A stretch of 17,981 nucleotides of DNA from an uncultured Oscillospiraceae bacterium (GTDB lineage Bacteria > Bacillota > Clostridia > Oscillospirales > Oscillospiraceae): positions 1 to 17,981 of the forward strand of contig CAJULJ010000055.1 of NCBI GenBank assembly GCA_910587395.1, in the 5' to 3' direction. The position numbers and the translations under genes were made by a program. Below, one piece after another: positions 1 through 8,333 of this stretch. Below the pieces are notes generated by a model. That model saw only the letters and a program-made list of their open reading frames with translations. It searched no databases and was not told where the DNA came from. The stretch's first letter is position 1, and each line of letters begins with the position of its first letter.

Positions 1-1997
1 CCGCCCTCCTCATAGCCCACATACCCCGGAGGGGCCCCGATGAGCCGGGAGACGGAGAATTTCTCCATATATTCGCTCATGTCGATGCGGACCATGTTCT
101 TTTCGCTGTCGAACAATGCCTCGGACAGCGCCTTTGCCAGCTCCGTCTTGCCCACGCCGGTGGGGCCCAGGAACAGGAAGGAGCCAATGGGCTTATCCGG
201 GTCGGCGATGCCCGCCCGGGAGCGGAGAATGGCCTCGCTGACCAGCCGCACGGCCTCCTCCTGGCCCACCACCCGCTGGTGCAGGATGTCCTCCAGGTGG
301 AGTAGCTTCTCCCGCTCACCCTCCATCAGCTTGGACACCGGGATGCCCGTCCAGCGCTCCACAATGCGGGCGATTTCCTCCTCGGTGACCTTGTCCCGGA
401 GCAGATTGTCCTCCTTGGATTGGGCGGCAAAGCCCTCCTGCTCCTCCAACTGCTTTTTCAGCTCGGGGATGGTGCCGTATTGCAACTGAGCCGCCTTTTC
501 CAGGTCGTATTCCCGCTGGGCCTTCTCCAATTGGGCGTTGGCGGCCTCCAAATCCTCGCGGAGCTTCTGCACCTTGCCGATGGCGTTCTTCTCGTTCTCC
601 CACTTAGCCTTGCCGGCGTTGAACTGGTCCCGCAGCTCGGCCAGCTCCTTCTGGATGTCCGCCAGCCGGGTCTTGGAGAGCTGGTCGTCCTCCTTTTTCA
701 GGGCGGCTTCCTCGATTTCGCACTGAATGATCCGGCGGGAAATCACGTCCAGCTCGGTGGGCATGGAGTCCATCTCGGTGCGGATGAGGGCGCAGGCCTC
801 GTCGATCAGGTCAATGGCCTTATCGGGCAGGAAGCGGTCGGTGATATAGCGGTTGGACAGGGTGGCCGCGGCCACGATGGCCCCGTCTGTGATCTTCACG
901 CCGTGGAACACCTCATAGCGCTCCTTGAGGCCCCGCAGGATGGCCACCGCGTCCTCCACCGTGGGCTCGCTGACCATAACGGGCTGGAAGCGGCGCTCCA
1001 AAGCGGCGTCCTTTTCGATATACTGGCGGTACTCGTTCAGGGTGGTGGCCCCAATACAGTGCAGCTCCCCGCGGGCCAGCATGGGCTTGAGCAGGTTGCC
1101 CGCATCCATGGCGCCCTCGGTTTTGCCAGCGCCCACGATGGTGTGCAGCTCGTCGATGAACAGCAGGATGCGGCCCTCGGACTGCTTCACCTCGTTGAGC
1201 ACGGCCTTCAAGCGCTCCTCGAACTCGCCCCGGTACTTGGCCCCGGCGATGAGCGCCCCCATGTCCAGGGCAAAGATGGTCTTATCCTTCAGCCCGGCGG
1301 GCACGTCGCCCTTGACAATGCGCTGGGCCAGCCCCTCGGCGATGGCGGTCTTGCCTACGCCCGGCTCACCGATGAGCACGGGGTTGTTTTTGCTCTTGCG
1401 GCTCAGAATGCGGATGACGTTGCGGATTTCGTCGTCCCGGCCGATTACCGGGTCCAGTTTGTTCTGCCTGGCCCGCTCCACCAGGTCCGCGCCGTACTTT
1501 TTCAGCGCCTCGTAGGTGTCCTCCGGGTTGTCGCTGGTCACCCGCTGGTTCCCACGCAGGGCCGCCAGCGCCTGCATGACCTTCTCTCTGTCCACGTTGT
1601 AGGTTCGGAACAGCTCCTTCAAATTGCCGTCCGCCGTGTCAATGAGGGCCAGCAGAAGGTGCTCCACGGACACGAACTCATCCTTCATGCCGCCCGCGAT
1701 GGTCAGGGCCTGGTTCATGGCCTTGTCCACCCCGGCGGAGATGTAGACCTTGTCCGCCTCCCGGCCGGAGCCGGACACCTTGGGCAAAATCTCCACCTCA
1801 TGCCGGACGGCGGCCCGGAAGGACTCCACCGTCAGCCCCATGTTGGTGAGCAGCTGGGGGATGAATCCCCCCTCCTGCTCCACCAGGGCCAGGAGCAGAT
1901 GGGACTGCTCGATCTGCTGGTTGCCGTGCTGTGCGGCGATGCTCTGGGCGTTCTGAATGGCTTCCAGGGATTTCTGGGTAAATTGGTTCATATTCAT
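1..1997 (-). CDS. clpB: ATP-dependent disaggregase ClpB (partial, C-terminus beyond window)
   Basis: AAA+ Hsp100 chaperone that works in the cytoplasm with DnaK/DnaJ to thread and resolubilise aggregated proteins. About 665 of the usual ~860 residues are visible, starting MNMNQFTQKS; the 3' end lies outside the window. In order: Clp N-terminal double repeat (about 1-145), first ATPase with Walker A GEPGVGKT near residues 208-215 and Walker B LLFIDELHT, a long charged coiled-coil middle domain (about 410-530) with alternating Lys/Glu/Gln, then the second ATPase with Walker A GPTGVGKT near 607 and the pore-loop region GAPPGYVGYEEGG at the edge. The middle domain separates ClpB from ClpC, ClpE and ClpA. 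An in-frame TGA two codons before the ATG fixes the start; an AAGGAG lies a rather long 14 bases upstream. A perfect CIRCE operator 108 bases upstream points to HrcA heat-shock control. Confidence 0.97.
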   Translation of the reverse strand, partial: MNMNQFTQKSLEAIQNAQSIAAQHGNQQIEQSHLLLALVEQEGGFIPQLLTNMGLTVESFRAAVRHEVEILPKVSGSGREADKVYISAGVDKAMNQALTIAGGMKDEFVSVEHLLLALIDTADGNLKELFRTYNVDREKVMQALAALRGNQRVTSDNPEDTYEALKKYGADLVERARQNKLDPVIGRDDEIRNVIRILSRKSKNNPVLIGEPGVGKTAIAEGLAQRIVKGDVPAGLKDKTIFALDMGALIAGAKYRGEFEERLKAVLNEVKQSEGRILLFIDELHTIVGAGKTEGAMDAGNLLKPMLARGELHCIGATTLNEYRQYIEKDAALERRFQPVMVSEPTVEDAVAILRGLKERYEVFHGVKITDGAIVAAATLSNRYITDRFLPDKAIDLIDEACALIRTEMDSMPTELDVISRRIIQCEIEEAALKKEDDQLSKTRLADIQKELAELRDQFNAGKAKWENEKNAIGKVQKLREDLEAANAQLEKAQREYDLEKAAQLQYGTIPELKKQLEEQEGFAAQSKEDNLLRDKVTEEEIARIVERWTGIPVSKLMEGEREKLLHLEDILHQRVVGQEEAVRLVSEAILRSRAGIADPDKPIGSFLFLGPTGVGKTELAKALSEALFDSEKNMVRIDMSEYMEKFSVSRLIGAPPGYVGYEEG

Positions 1998-2060
1998 GGT
2001 GAAAATTCACACTCCTTTGGACGATTGGGAAACCCATCGCCTGTCTGTAGTTTCATCCTT

Positions 2061-2066
2061 AGTATA
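2061..2066 (-). promoter_or_regulatory. candidate -10 box of the clpB promoter
   Basis: On the minus strand TATACT lies about 64 bases before the clpB start, between the gene and the CIRCE operator. No good -35 is seen: the best match is TTCATG at 19-base spacing (2086-2091). If this is the -10, CIRCE lies upstream of the promoter rather than over the transcription start, which is less usual, so the assignment is tentative. Confidence 0.3.
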
Positions 2067-2105
2067 CCCCACCCTGCCCAGAATTCATGAACTGGCTGTA
2101 AACAA

Positions 2106-2132
2106 TTAGCACTCTTGTTTTGAGAGTGCTAA
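2106..2132 (-). promoter_or_regulatory. CIRCE operator (HrcA binding site)
   Basis: A perfect inverted repeat TTAGCACTC-N9-GAGTGCTAA, identical to the CIRCE consensus. HrcA binds this element and represses chaperone genes until heat shock titrates GroEL. It lies upstream of clpB and 12 bases after the stop of the peptidase gene, so clpB is the natural target. Its RNA hairpin followed by TTGTTT might also weakly end transcripts coming from the peptidase gene; that is inference. Confidence 0.93.
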
Positions 2133-2144
2133 TCCAATTGATTC

Positions 2145-2798
2145 TTATTCGCATAATTTCAGGAACGCCCGGAAAATCGCCCCGCCGTCCACCGTATCGG
2201 AGCGGGCCAGATTCCCTGTCATCCGTTCCGGGTGGAACTGGACGGAAATCAGGGGCAGGCTCGCGTGTTCCACTGCCTCGATCACGCCCGCCTCCGACCA
2301 CGCGGACGCCGCCAGCCCACGGCCCAACTGCCCCAGCCCCTGATGGTGGCTGCTGTTCACCGGGAACACCGGGCCGTACAGGCGGCGGAGCAGCGACCCC
2401 TCCGCCGTGCGCACCAAATGAACCTGATCGCCCTCCTCCTTTTGGTGGAAGGGGACCAGCTTCGGGCCCAGGTCCTGGATCAGGCCGCCCCCCAGCCACA
2501 CGTTCACCACCTGATGCCCCCGGCAGATGGCCAGCACTGGCTTCCGGGCTCCACAGAACGCGTCCAGCAAAGCCAGCTCCGCGTCGTCTCTGGCCCGGTC
2601 AATGCCCCTTGAATGCGTATTCTTCTGGCCGAACAGGGCGGGGTCCATATCGTCTCCGCCCACCAGGACCAGACCGTCACAGGACAGGTCGGGCGCGGGG
2701 AGATACCGTGCCTTCCCCACGCCCCCGGCGGCCTCGACGGCGGCCAGATAATTGGCGGCATTCCCTCCGCCGGTGGACAGCATAATATTCGGATTCAT
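2145..2798 (-). CDS. Peptidase C26 / gamma-glutamyl-GABA hydrolase-like class I glutamine amidotransferase
   Basis: A 217-residue stand-alone class I glutamine amidotransferase-fold hydrolase of the PuuD/C26 type, which cleaves gamma-glutamyl amide bonds (known for the family; the substrate here is unknown). Visible hallmarks: N-terminal glycine segment VLVGGDDMDPALF (44-56), nucleophile elbow LAICRGHQ with catalytic Cys92, HHQG (151-154), and VQFHPER supplying catalytic His189 and Glu191. The start is the ATG at 2798, preceded by GAGGAG; longer readings extend into the upstream gene. The ATG overlaps the TGA stop of the flippase gene by four bases, so the two are probably translationally coupled. 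Family members are about 230-250 residues, so this one is slightly short. It may trim gamma-glutamyl compounds from polyamine or envelope metabolism, but nothing in the sequence settles this. Confidence 0.87.
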   Translation of the reverse strand: MNPNIMLSTGGGNAANYLAAVEAAGGVGKARYLPAPDLSCDGLVLVGGDDMDPALFGQKNTHSRGIDRARDDAELALLDAFCGARKPVLAICRGHQVVNVWLGGGLIQDLGPKLVPFHQKEEGDQVHLVRTAEGSLLRRLYGPVFPVNSSHHQGLGQLGRGLAASAWSEAGVIEAVEHASLPLISVQFHPERMTGNLARSDTVDGGAIFRAFLKLCE

Positions 2799-4336
2799 AT
2801 GGCGCTCCTCTTCCCGTTCAGATATCTCCCGGTTCTGGCAAACAGATCGGTGACGGACAGCCCCTGAGCCAGCAGGGCGGCGGCGTACACCACCAGCCCC
2901 AGCACCGTGCAGGCCAGCGAGGCCCAGCCGTGGCCGCAGCCCGCGTCCAGCATCACCCGGAACAGCAGATTGCACCACAGCCCCATCAGCACCGACGCCA
3001 GCAGGGGGCGGGCAAACCATTCAAATACCTTGACCCGCAGCTCCGCCGCCCGGAGGACGGAAGCCAGATTCAGCCCCGCTCCAGCCAGTCCGGAGGCCGC
3101 GTATCCCGCCGCAAATCCCGCCAGCCCAAACCGGGACACGGCAAAGAACGTGAACGCCAACTGCACCACGTCGCTGAGAATAGCGTTCCGGGCGGCCTTT
3201 CCTTGCAGCCCCAGCCCATTCAGCGCCCCGGACAGCACCGACTGGTAACAGCCCAGCAGCGTCCCCACCGCCAGGGGCAGAATCAGCTCCCCCACCCGCT
3301 CATCTCGGAAAAGAGCCTGCCCCACTGTGGGGCCGGTCACCGTCAGCAGCGCCATGGCCGGGGCCATGAGCAGAGAGGTGGCGGACATCACCCGGTCCAG
3401 GAAGCCGCCCGCCGCCCGCCTGTCTCCCCGGGCGGTGCGCCGGGACAGGTCCGGCACCATCACCAGGCACAGCGCCCCGATAAACCCCGTGGGCAGGCCC
3501 AGCATGGGAAGGGTCATCCCGCACAGCACCCCGAACTCGGACATGGCCTCGGAGAGGGTCATGCCGCCCTCCACCAGCTTGGCGGGGATGAGCACCGAAT
3601 TTGCCGACCCCAGCAGCGTTCCCAGCAGGGATGTGGCCCCCACCGGCAGGGCGATGGACATCAGCCGTTTCCCGCTGATGTCCGCTCCGGCGGGACCGGG
3701 CGGGAAGCGCCTCCAATGGCGCTTGAACAGCAGCGTCAGGGCGCAGGCGGAGAACACCTCGCACAGCACCATGCCCAGCGCGATGATGCCCACCGTCTCC
3801 TCCGCGCTCCGGGGCAGGAGGGCAGCCAACAGCAGCAGCACAGCCCCTGCCCGGATGAGCTGTTCGGCGGTCTCCACGGCGGCGGGAGGCCGCACCCGGC
3901 CGATGCCGTAAAAGCAGTGCTTGTGCAGGTTTTCCACCCCGGTGAGCAGCATACAGGGCACCATCACCACCACGCCCAGCCTCGTGCGGGCGTCCCCCAG
4001 CAGGTATACGGAAATGGGGTCGGACAGCACCGCCACCGCCAGCCCCAGCGGAACCGCCAGCAGGAAGAAATTGCGCAGCGCCCGGCGCAGCACCAGCTTC
4101 ACCGTGCCGCTGTCCCCCAGGGCGTGGTAGCGGGCGGACAGGGTGGATACCGCCACCGTCAGTCCCACGGCGGTCACCGACATGAGCATGGAGTACACCG
4201 GCATCACCAGCTGATACAGCCCCATGGTCTCCGCGCCGATGAGCCGCGACAAAGCCATGCGGTACAAAAATCCCACCACCTGGGAAAACAGCCCGGTGGC
4301 GGTGAGCAGCAGGGTCCCGGCCAGGATGGTAGACAA
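2795..4336 (-). CDS. SpoVB/MurJ-like polysaccharide flippase (MOP superfamily)
   Basis: A 513-residue integral membrane protein with about 12-14 hydrophobic segments and short polar loops, of the MOP/MATE superfamily SpoVB branch, which moves lipid-linked cell-wall or polysaccharide precursors across the membrane. The N-terminal pattern (LFSQVVGFLYRMALSRLIG, then GLYQLVMPVY at about 40-49) and the mid-protein ENLHKHCFYGIG segment (about 135-146) are typical of the SpoVB family. The only start that keeps the first membrane helix is TTG at 4336: an in-frame TGA lies 12 codons upstream and the next ATG is residue 27. Its ribosome binding site AAGGGGGG is in the 3' arm of a long hairpin, so translation is probably restrained. 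It follows the wal operon and overlaps the peptidase gene. Whether it acts in sporulation or growth cannot be told from sequence. Confidence 0.9.
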   Translation of the reverse strand: MSTILAGTLLLTATGLFSQVVGFLYRMALSRLIGAETMGLYQLVMPVYSMLMSVTAVGLTVAVSTLSARYHALGDSGTVKLVLRRALRNFFLLAVPLGLAVAVLSDPISVYLLGDARTRLGVVVMVPCMLLTGVENLHKHCFYGIGRVRPPAAVETAEQLIRAGAVLLLLAALLPRSAEETVGIIALGMVLCEVFSACALTLLFKRHWRRFPPGPAGADISGKRLMSIALPVGATSLLGTLLGSANSVLIPAKLVEGGMTLSEAMSEFGVLCGMTLPMLGLPTGFIGALCLVMVPDLSRRTARGDRRAAGGFLDRVMSATSLLMAPAMALLTVTGPTVGQALFRDERVGELILPLAVGTLLGCYQSVLSGALNGLGLQGKAARNAILSDVVQLAFTFFAVSRFGLAGFAAGYAASGLAGAGLNLASVLRAAELRVKVFEWFARPLLASVLMGLWCNLLFRVMLDAGCGHGWASLACTVLGLVVYAAALLAQGLSVTDLFARTGRYLNGKRSAI

Positions 4337-4342
4337 AGGCTC

Positions 4343-4388
4343 GCCCCCCTTTACAGGATGAGTTCTCGTTCATCCTATGAAGGGGGGC
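4343..4388 (-). promoter_or_regulatory. long hairpin covering the flippase ribosome binding site
   Basis: A 46-base inverted repeat: 9-bp outer stem (4343-4351 with 4380-4388), a 3x3 internal loop, 7-bp inner stem (4355-4361 with 4370-4376) and an 8-base loop. In the minus-strand transcript it starts 13 bases after the yycI stop, and its 3' arm contains AAGGGGGG, the only Shine-Dalgarno for the TTG start at 4336. There is no U-tract after it, so a simple intrinsic terminator is less likely than a translational block or a processing/stability element between yycI and the flippase gene. Confidence 0.75.
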
Positions 4389-4401
4389 TTGTCAGACATG
4401 T

Positions 4402-5235
4402 CTATTGGTCCGACACACGGGTCAGCGCTCCGGTGACGCAGTCCAGATAGTACCCGGCGGTGTTGGTGGACACCAGCCACACCGGGGTCAACCGGGTCCC
4501 TCCGGACAGGGACTGGGCGGTCCCCCGGTACCCCGCTTCCATGGAGCAGATGGCGGAGCACACGTCGCCGGTGGAGGCGATCTCCTCGGAGAAGCGCATC
4601 AGGGCCGTGGGCAGGGAGAGGACCTGCCCCGCCTCCGCCGTCCCCCCCTCTGCCATGAGCAGAGTGCCTTGGAGGGTCTCCAGCCGTCCCTCCCGGTACA
4701 CAAGCTCCACCTCGCAGGAGAACACGGCCGCACCGTTCCAGCGCTGCCGGAAACGGACCGCGGTCCGCCCATCCTCCTCGGTCACACCGGTCTGCTCCGC
4801 CTCCACGCCCAGCTTTTTCAGCAGGGAGGCGGCGTGCTGCTCCGGAAGGCCGCTCTCCCAGTGCTTGTCCTTTGCGAACTCGACGGACAGCTCCCCGCCG
4901 GCTCGGACGCTCACCTCGCCCAAAACTCCCCGGTATAGGTACAGTCCGCCTCCCCGGTTTTCCCCCTGGACCTCCTCAGACAGCAGCACGCCCACCAGCC
5001 CGGCTTCCCGTTCCAGATCCCGCTCCACCGTCATGGCAGACAGCCCCGCCCCGTCGGTGACGGCGCTCAGATCCACCTCGATGCCGTTTTTCTCCAGCAC
5101 CCACACGGTCTGCTCCAGCGCCGCCCGCTCATAGCGCACGGCCCCCTCCCTGCGGGCACCCACCAGAACCAGCAAAAATCCGTTGACCATCAGCAGGATG
5201 AGGATGATGAGGTTTTTCAGCTTTTTCCATTCCAT
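4402..5235 (-). CDS. yycI: WalRK regulator YycI-like protein
   Basis: 277 residues with an N-terminal transmembrane anchor (LIILILLMVNGFLLVLVG, about 9-26) and a large predicted extracytoplasmic domain: the YycI architecture. In Bacillus, YycI and YycH form a membrane complex with WalK that tunes the kinase; partner and site are taken from family knowledge. The call rests on topology, length (YycI is usually about 260-280 residues), and position as the last gene after walR, walK and yycH. The C-terminal TPVWLVSTNTAGYYLDCVTG resembles the end of YycI/YpmB-type folds. The start ATG has a GAGGGG ribosome site and lies 16 bases after the yycH stop. A hairpin follows 13 bases after its own stop. 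Confidence 0.82.
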   Translation of the reverse strand: MEWKKLKNLIILILLMVNGFLLVLVGARREGAVRYERAALEQTVWVLEKNGIEVDLSAVTDGAGLSAMTVERDLEREAGLVGVLLSEEVQGENRGGGLYLYRGVLGEVSVRAGGELSVEFAKDKHWESGLPEQHAASLLKKLGVEAEQTGVTEEDGRTAVRFRQRWNGAAVFSCEVELVYREGRLETLQGTLLMAEGGTAEAGQVLSLPTALMRFSEEIASTGDVCSAICSMEAGYRGTAQSLSGGTRLTPVWLVSTNTAGYYLDCVTGALTRVSDQ

Positions 5236-5251
5236 GCTCAGCCGTCCCCCC

Positions 5252-6517
5252 TCATACCGCCACCCAGCTGGGAAATACCGCCGCGCCGCCCCCGTCCCGG
5301 TACTGAAGCACCAGCTCCCGCCGCTGGTCGGTCAGGTCGGGCAGCATGGCCGCCGCCTTATCCACAGGCAGCAGCAGGGTCTGCTCCCCATTGGCGGCAT
5401 AGGAGCGAAAGCGCAGGGTGAACTGAGTGATATAGCCATTCCGGATGACATACTCCGCCGCCCAGCCTTCGCTGCCCAGATACACCGCGCAGCCGTCCAG
5501 CAAATAGCCAAACCGCACCCGCACGGCACCCCCCGCCTCTTGGGCGGACATGAGGTACAGCCGGGCCTCGCCGCACAGCGTCCCCAGGGTGCTCTCCGCC
5601 AAAGCCCGGGCGGTTTCCACCCCGTCGGCCAGGGCGGGCCCCACGGGGTACTTCTCCCCCTGGGCCGCCCGGTAGGTCACCACGCCGCTGTCGCTTACCA
5701 CCAGTCGGTCGCCGCCGTCCACATATACCTCGCCGCCGCTGACGGGGGCGGGGTTCTGGCTGTTAAAGGAGAGTGCCGCCAGTACTGCCGCCGTCCCGCT
5801 CTCCTCCGTCAGCGGAACAGACACGGCATACCCCGCGCCGCCCTGATCTTCCTCTGTGATGAGGGTGTAGGGGTCCAGCCTCCCGGCCAGCTCCTGGTTC
5901 TCAAAGGCAAAGTAGGCGCCGTTGGGCGCCGCTCCCGCCGCCGCCGGCCCCAGGTGGAGGGCCTGGGTCAGGGCGGTGGAGCAGGAGAAAAACTGTTCCC
6001 CGGCCTCCTCCTGCCAGCACAAAAGCACCTGGTCACCCTCCCCGGCGCACAGCAGCACCCGGCGGGCGGCCCCGGTCAGGCCGGCGCTCCCCGGCCCCTG
6101 GAGCCACCGCTCCAAGGCGGTCAGGGGCACATCCCCGGCAAAATCAAAATAGACCCCATCGCGGCCCAGACAGCGCCGCCACTCTTCCTCGTCCAGGCTC
6201 CGGATCTCTCCGGCAGAGGCCAGCGCGTCGCCCAGCAGAACGCCCAGCGGCGGAAACAGCTCCTCCAGCCGCTGCTCGTCGTACTGCACACCACAGCGCC
6301 CTCCCTCCCCGGTGACGGCCAGCCGGACGGGGAGCATGGCCTCCGCCGGACCTGCGCCGGACGAGCCCACACCGGGGCTCTCCTTGGGGGAAAGCAGGTC
6401 CAGCAGCCCGCTGTCCCGGACCAGGGGCGTCATGGACAGCAGGCAGACGGCGGACAGGGTGAGCAGAAGGATGAGCCCGTCCTTGCCCCACTCGATCCAG
6501 CGGCTCTTATCCCTCAT
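5252..6517 (-). CDS. yycH: WalRK regulator YycH-like protein
   Basis: 421 residues with one N-terminal membrane helix (about 13-31, GLILLLTLSAVCLLSM) and a long extracytoplasmic part, matching YycH in length and layout. YycH binds WalK outside the membrane and, with YycI, modulates its activity. Sequence similarity to Bacillus YycH is weak to the eye, so the name leans on gene order (after walK, before yycI) and topology. The ATG overlaps the last 11 bases of walK and has GAGGAGG six bases upstream inside walK, implying coupling. The protein is alanine/glycine-rich, in keeping with the high GC of the region. Confidence 0.82.
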   Translation of the reverse strand: MRDKSRWIEWGKDGLILLLTLSAVCLLSMTPLVRDSGLLDLLSPKESPGVGSSGAGPAEAMLPVRLAVTGEGGRCGVQYDEQRLEELFPPLGVLLGDALASAGEIRSLDEEEWRRCLGRDGVYFDFAGDVPLTALERWLQGPGSAGLTGAARRVLLCAGEGDQVLLCWQEEAGEQFFSCSTALTQALHLGPAAAGAAPNGAYFAFENQELAGRLDPYTLITEEDQGGAGYAVSVPLTEESGTAAVLAALSFNSQNPAPVSGGEVYVDGGDRLVVSDSGVVTYRAAQGEKYPVGPALADGVETARALAESTLGTLCGEARLYLMSAQEAGGAVRVRFGYLLDGCAVYLGSEGWAAEYVIRNGYITQFTLRFRSYAANGEQTLLLPVDKAAAMLPDLTDQRRELVLQYRDGGGAAVFPSWVAV

Positions 6518-8297
6518 GGGCGGCCTCCTCCCTGGGGCCCACGACGGGCAGCTCCATACAGATGGTCAGGCCGGGGTCCTCCTTGTCCACCAGGTACAGT
6601 GTCCCCTCGTGCTGGAGCATGATCTCCTGGGCGATGGACAGCCCCAGCCCCGTGCCGCCGGACTGCCGGGAGCGGGCCTTGTCCACCCGGTAAAACCGCT
6701 CGAAAATGCGGTCCCGGTCGCCCTCGGGGATGCCGATTCCGTTGTCGTCCACCTCCATCCACACCTTGTCGTCCCCGGCCCGGCCGGCAGAAATGACGAT
6801 GCGGCCCCCGTCTGGGGTGTACTTGATGGCATTGGACACGATGTTCATCATCACCTGCATGATGCGCTCCCGGTCCGCCCGCACCTGGGGCAGGTTGTCC
6901 GGCAGGGCCAGCTCCACCGTGTGGGAGTGGTTTTGCGCGTCCATCAGAACGGCCTGATAGGTGTCGTCCACCGCCTTGGCGAAGGGGAAGGTGGTCAGCC
7001 GCAGCTCACTGCGCCCGGAGTCGAACCGGGACAGGGTGAGCAGGTCCTGCAAAATGTGGGTCATGCGGTCGGACTCATTGAGAATGACCCCCAGGAACCG
7101 GTGCTCCATCTCCGGGGGCAGCTCCCCAACCCCGTTGTCCAGGGTTTCGGCGTAGCTCTTGATGTTGGTCAGGGGGGTGCGCAGCTCATGGGACACGTTG
7201 GCCACAAAGTCCTTGCGCATCTGCTCGGCCTTGCGCTGCTCGGTGACATCGTGGATGAGCACCAGCACGCCGCCCTGTCCCTCCCGGGCAAAGGGGGCCA
7301 GCAGCAGCTCCAGATACCGTCCCTCCACCGTCCGGGACCCGGCAAGACCGCCGGAGGGCGCGGACTCCGCCTGCTGAAAGGTGAACATGTCGCCGAACAG
7401 CTCCGCGTAGGTGTCCTCCTGAGTAAAGGCGCGCCCCAGCAGACGGGCGGCGGCGGGGTTGACATGGATCACCCTCTGCTCCCGGTCAAAGGCCACAACG
7501 CCGTCCGCCATGTGGAGGAACAGGGTGTCCAGCTTATTGCGCTCGTTTTCCACGGCGGCGATGGTGGTCTCCAGCTGCTGGGCCATGGCGTTGAAGCTCT
7601 CGGTGAGCTGACCGATCTCGTCGCCGGAGGTCACCTCCAGCTTGCGGGAGAAATCGCCCCGGGCAGCTCCCTCAATGCCGTTGGTCAGCCGCTGAAGGGG
7701 ATTGACCATGGTCTTGGCCAGCAGAAAGGACAGCAGCACCGAGATGATGAGGCCCAGCACCAGCGCCTCCATGATGAGGGAGAACATCTCGGCGTTGAGG
7801 CTTCGGGCGGTCTCCCGGCTGTCCAGAATGTAGACGATATAGGGCTGGCCTCCCCGGGTAATGGGGATGGCGGCGTCCATATAGTCGGCGGTGACGCTGC
7901 TGTCGTCCCCCACCGTGCCCAGCAGGGCGGTGGAGATGTTGGGGGTGATGGGGATGCCCCCTTCCGGCTCCGGAGCGGAGCCGGTCAGGAAGCGGCCGGT
8001 GGCGCCGTCCAGCACGTAAAAGTTGCGGTTGCGCCGGTCCACGCCCAGCACACCTTCGTAGGTGGACAGAACGGCGCCGACCATGGCCGCGCCGTCCTCC
8101 TCATCTTCGGTGGCGGTCTGGAGGTAGCGGACAAAATCCACGTTGTCCTGGCTGAAGGCGTCGCGGATTTGTTGATAGAATTCGTCAATGTAGTAGCCGG
8201 TCACGGAGTTCATGAGGAACGCGCCCACCACCACCATCAAGGATACGATGAGCAGCACCATGATGAGCACTAATTTGATGTGCAGGCTTTTACGCAT
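6507..8297 (-). CDS. walK: Cell-wall sensor histidine kinase WalK (YycG/VicK)
   Basis: 596-residue membrane sensor kinase of the essential WalRK system that adjusts cell-wall hydrolase expression to wall synthesis. Order: TM1 (about 8-28), an extracytoplasmic domain (about 30-170), TM2 (about 173-195), HAMP (196-248), PAS (about 255-350, starting LDTLFLHMADGVVAFDRE), HisKA with phospho-acceptor His370 in NVSHELRTPLTNIKS, then HATPase with N-box NIVSNAIKYTP (485-495), G1 DDNGIGIP (517-524) and G2 GGTGLGLS (547-554). The HAMP-PAS-kinase order with the exact SHELRTPLT context is the WalK pattern. It begins 36 bases after walR behind GGGAGGAGG and its end overlaps yycH, all in one apparent operon. 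The cytoplasmic PAS usually binds zinc in WalK; I did not verify ligands here. Confidence 0.95.
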   Translation of the reverse strand: MRKSLHIKLVLIMVLLIVSLMVVVGAFLMNSVTGYYIDEFYQQIRDAFSQDNVDFVRYLQTATEDEEDGAAMVGAVLSTYEGVLGVDRRNRNFYVLDGATGRFLTGSAPEPEGGIPITPNISTALLGTVGDDSSVTADYMDAAIPITRGGQPYIVYILDSRETARSLNAEMFSLIMEALVLGLIISVLLSFLLAKTMVNPLQRLTNGIEGAARGDFSRKLEVTSGDEIGQLTESFNAMAQQLETTIAAVENERNKLDTLFLHMADGVVAFDREQRVIHVNPAAARLLGRAFTQEDTYAELFGDMFTFQQAESAPSGGLAGSRTVEGRYLELLLAPFAREGQGGVLVLIHDVTEQRKAEQMRKDFVANVSHELRTPLTNIKSYAETLDNGVGELPPEMEHRFLGVILNESDRMTHILQDLLTLSRFDSGRSELRLTTFPFAKAVDDTYQAVLMDAQNHSHTVELALPDNLPQVRADRERIMQVMMNIVSNAIKYTPDGGRIVISAGRAGDDKVWMEVDDNGIGIPEGDRDRIFERFYRVDKARSRQSGGTGLGLSIAQEIMLQHEGTLYLVDKEDPGLTICMELPVVGPREEAAHEG

Positions 8298-8333
8298 GAG
8301 CGCGTCCTCCTCCCTGGTAAAATGCGCGCAAAA

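Noticed and set aside
420..2090. Long plus-strand open frame of 556 codons opposite clpB
   Set aside because: A shadow of the GC-rich clpB coding strand; low-complexity Leu/Gly/His/Gln composition, no ribosome site and no family resemblance.
2930..4450. Plus-strand open frame of 506 codons opposite the flippase gene
   Set aside because: Gln/His/Arg/Pro-rich shadow of a membrane-protein gene; it has no domain pattern. Similar shadows at 5183-6622, 6312-8273, 8280-9098, 10132-12129, 12358-13290 and 13303-14637 were left out for the same reason.
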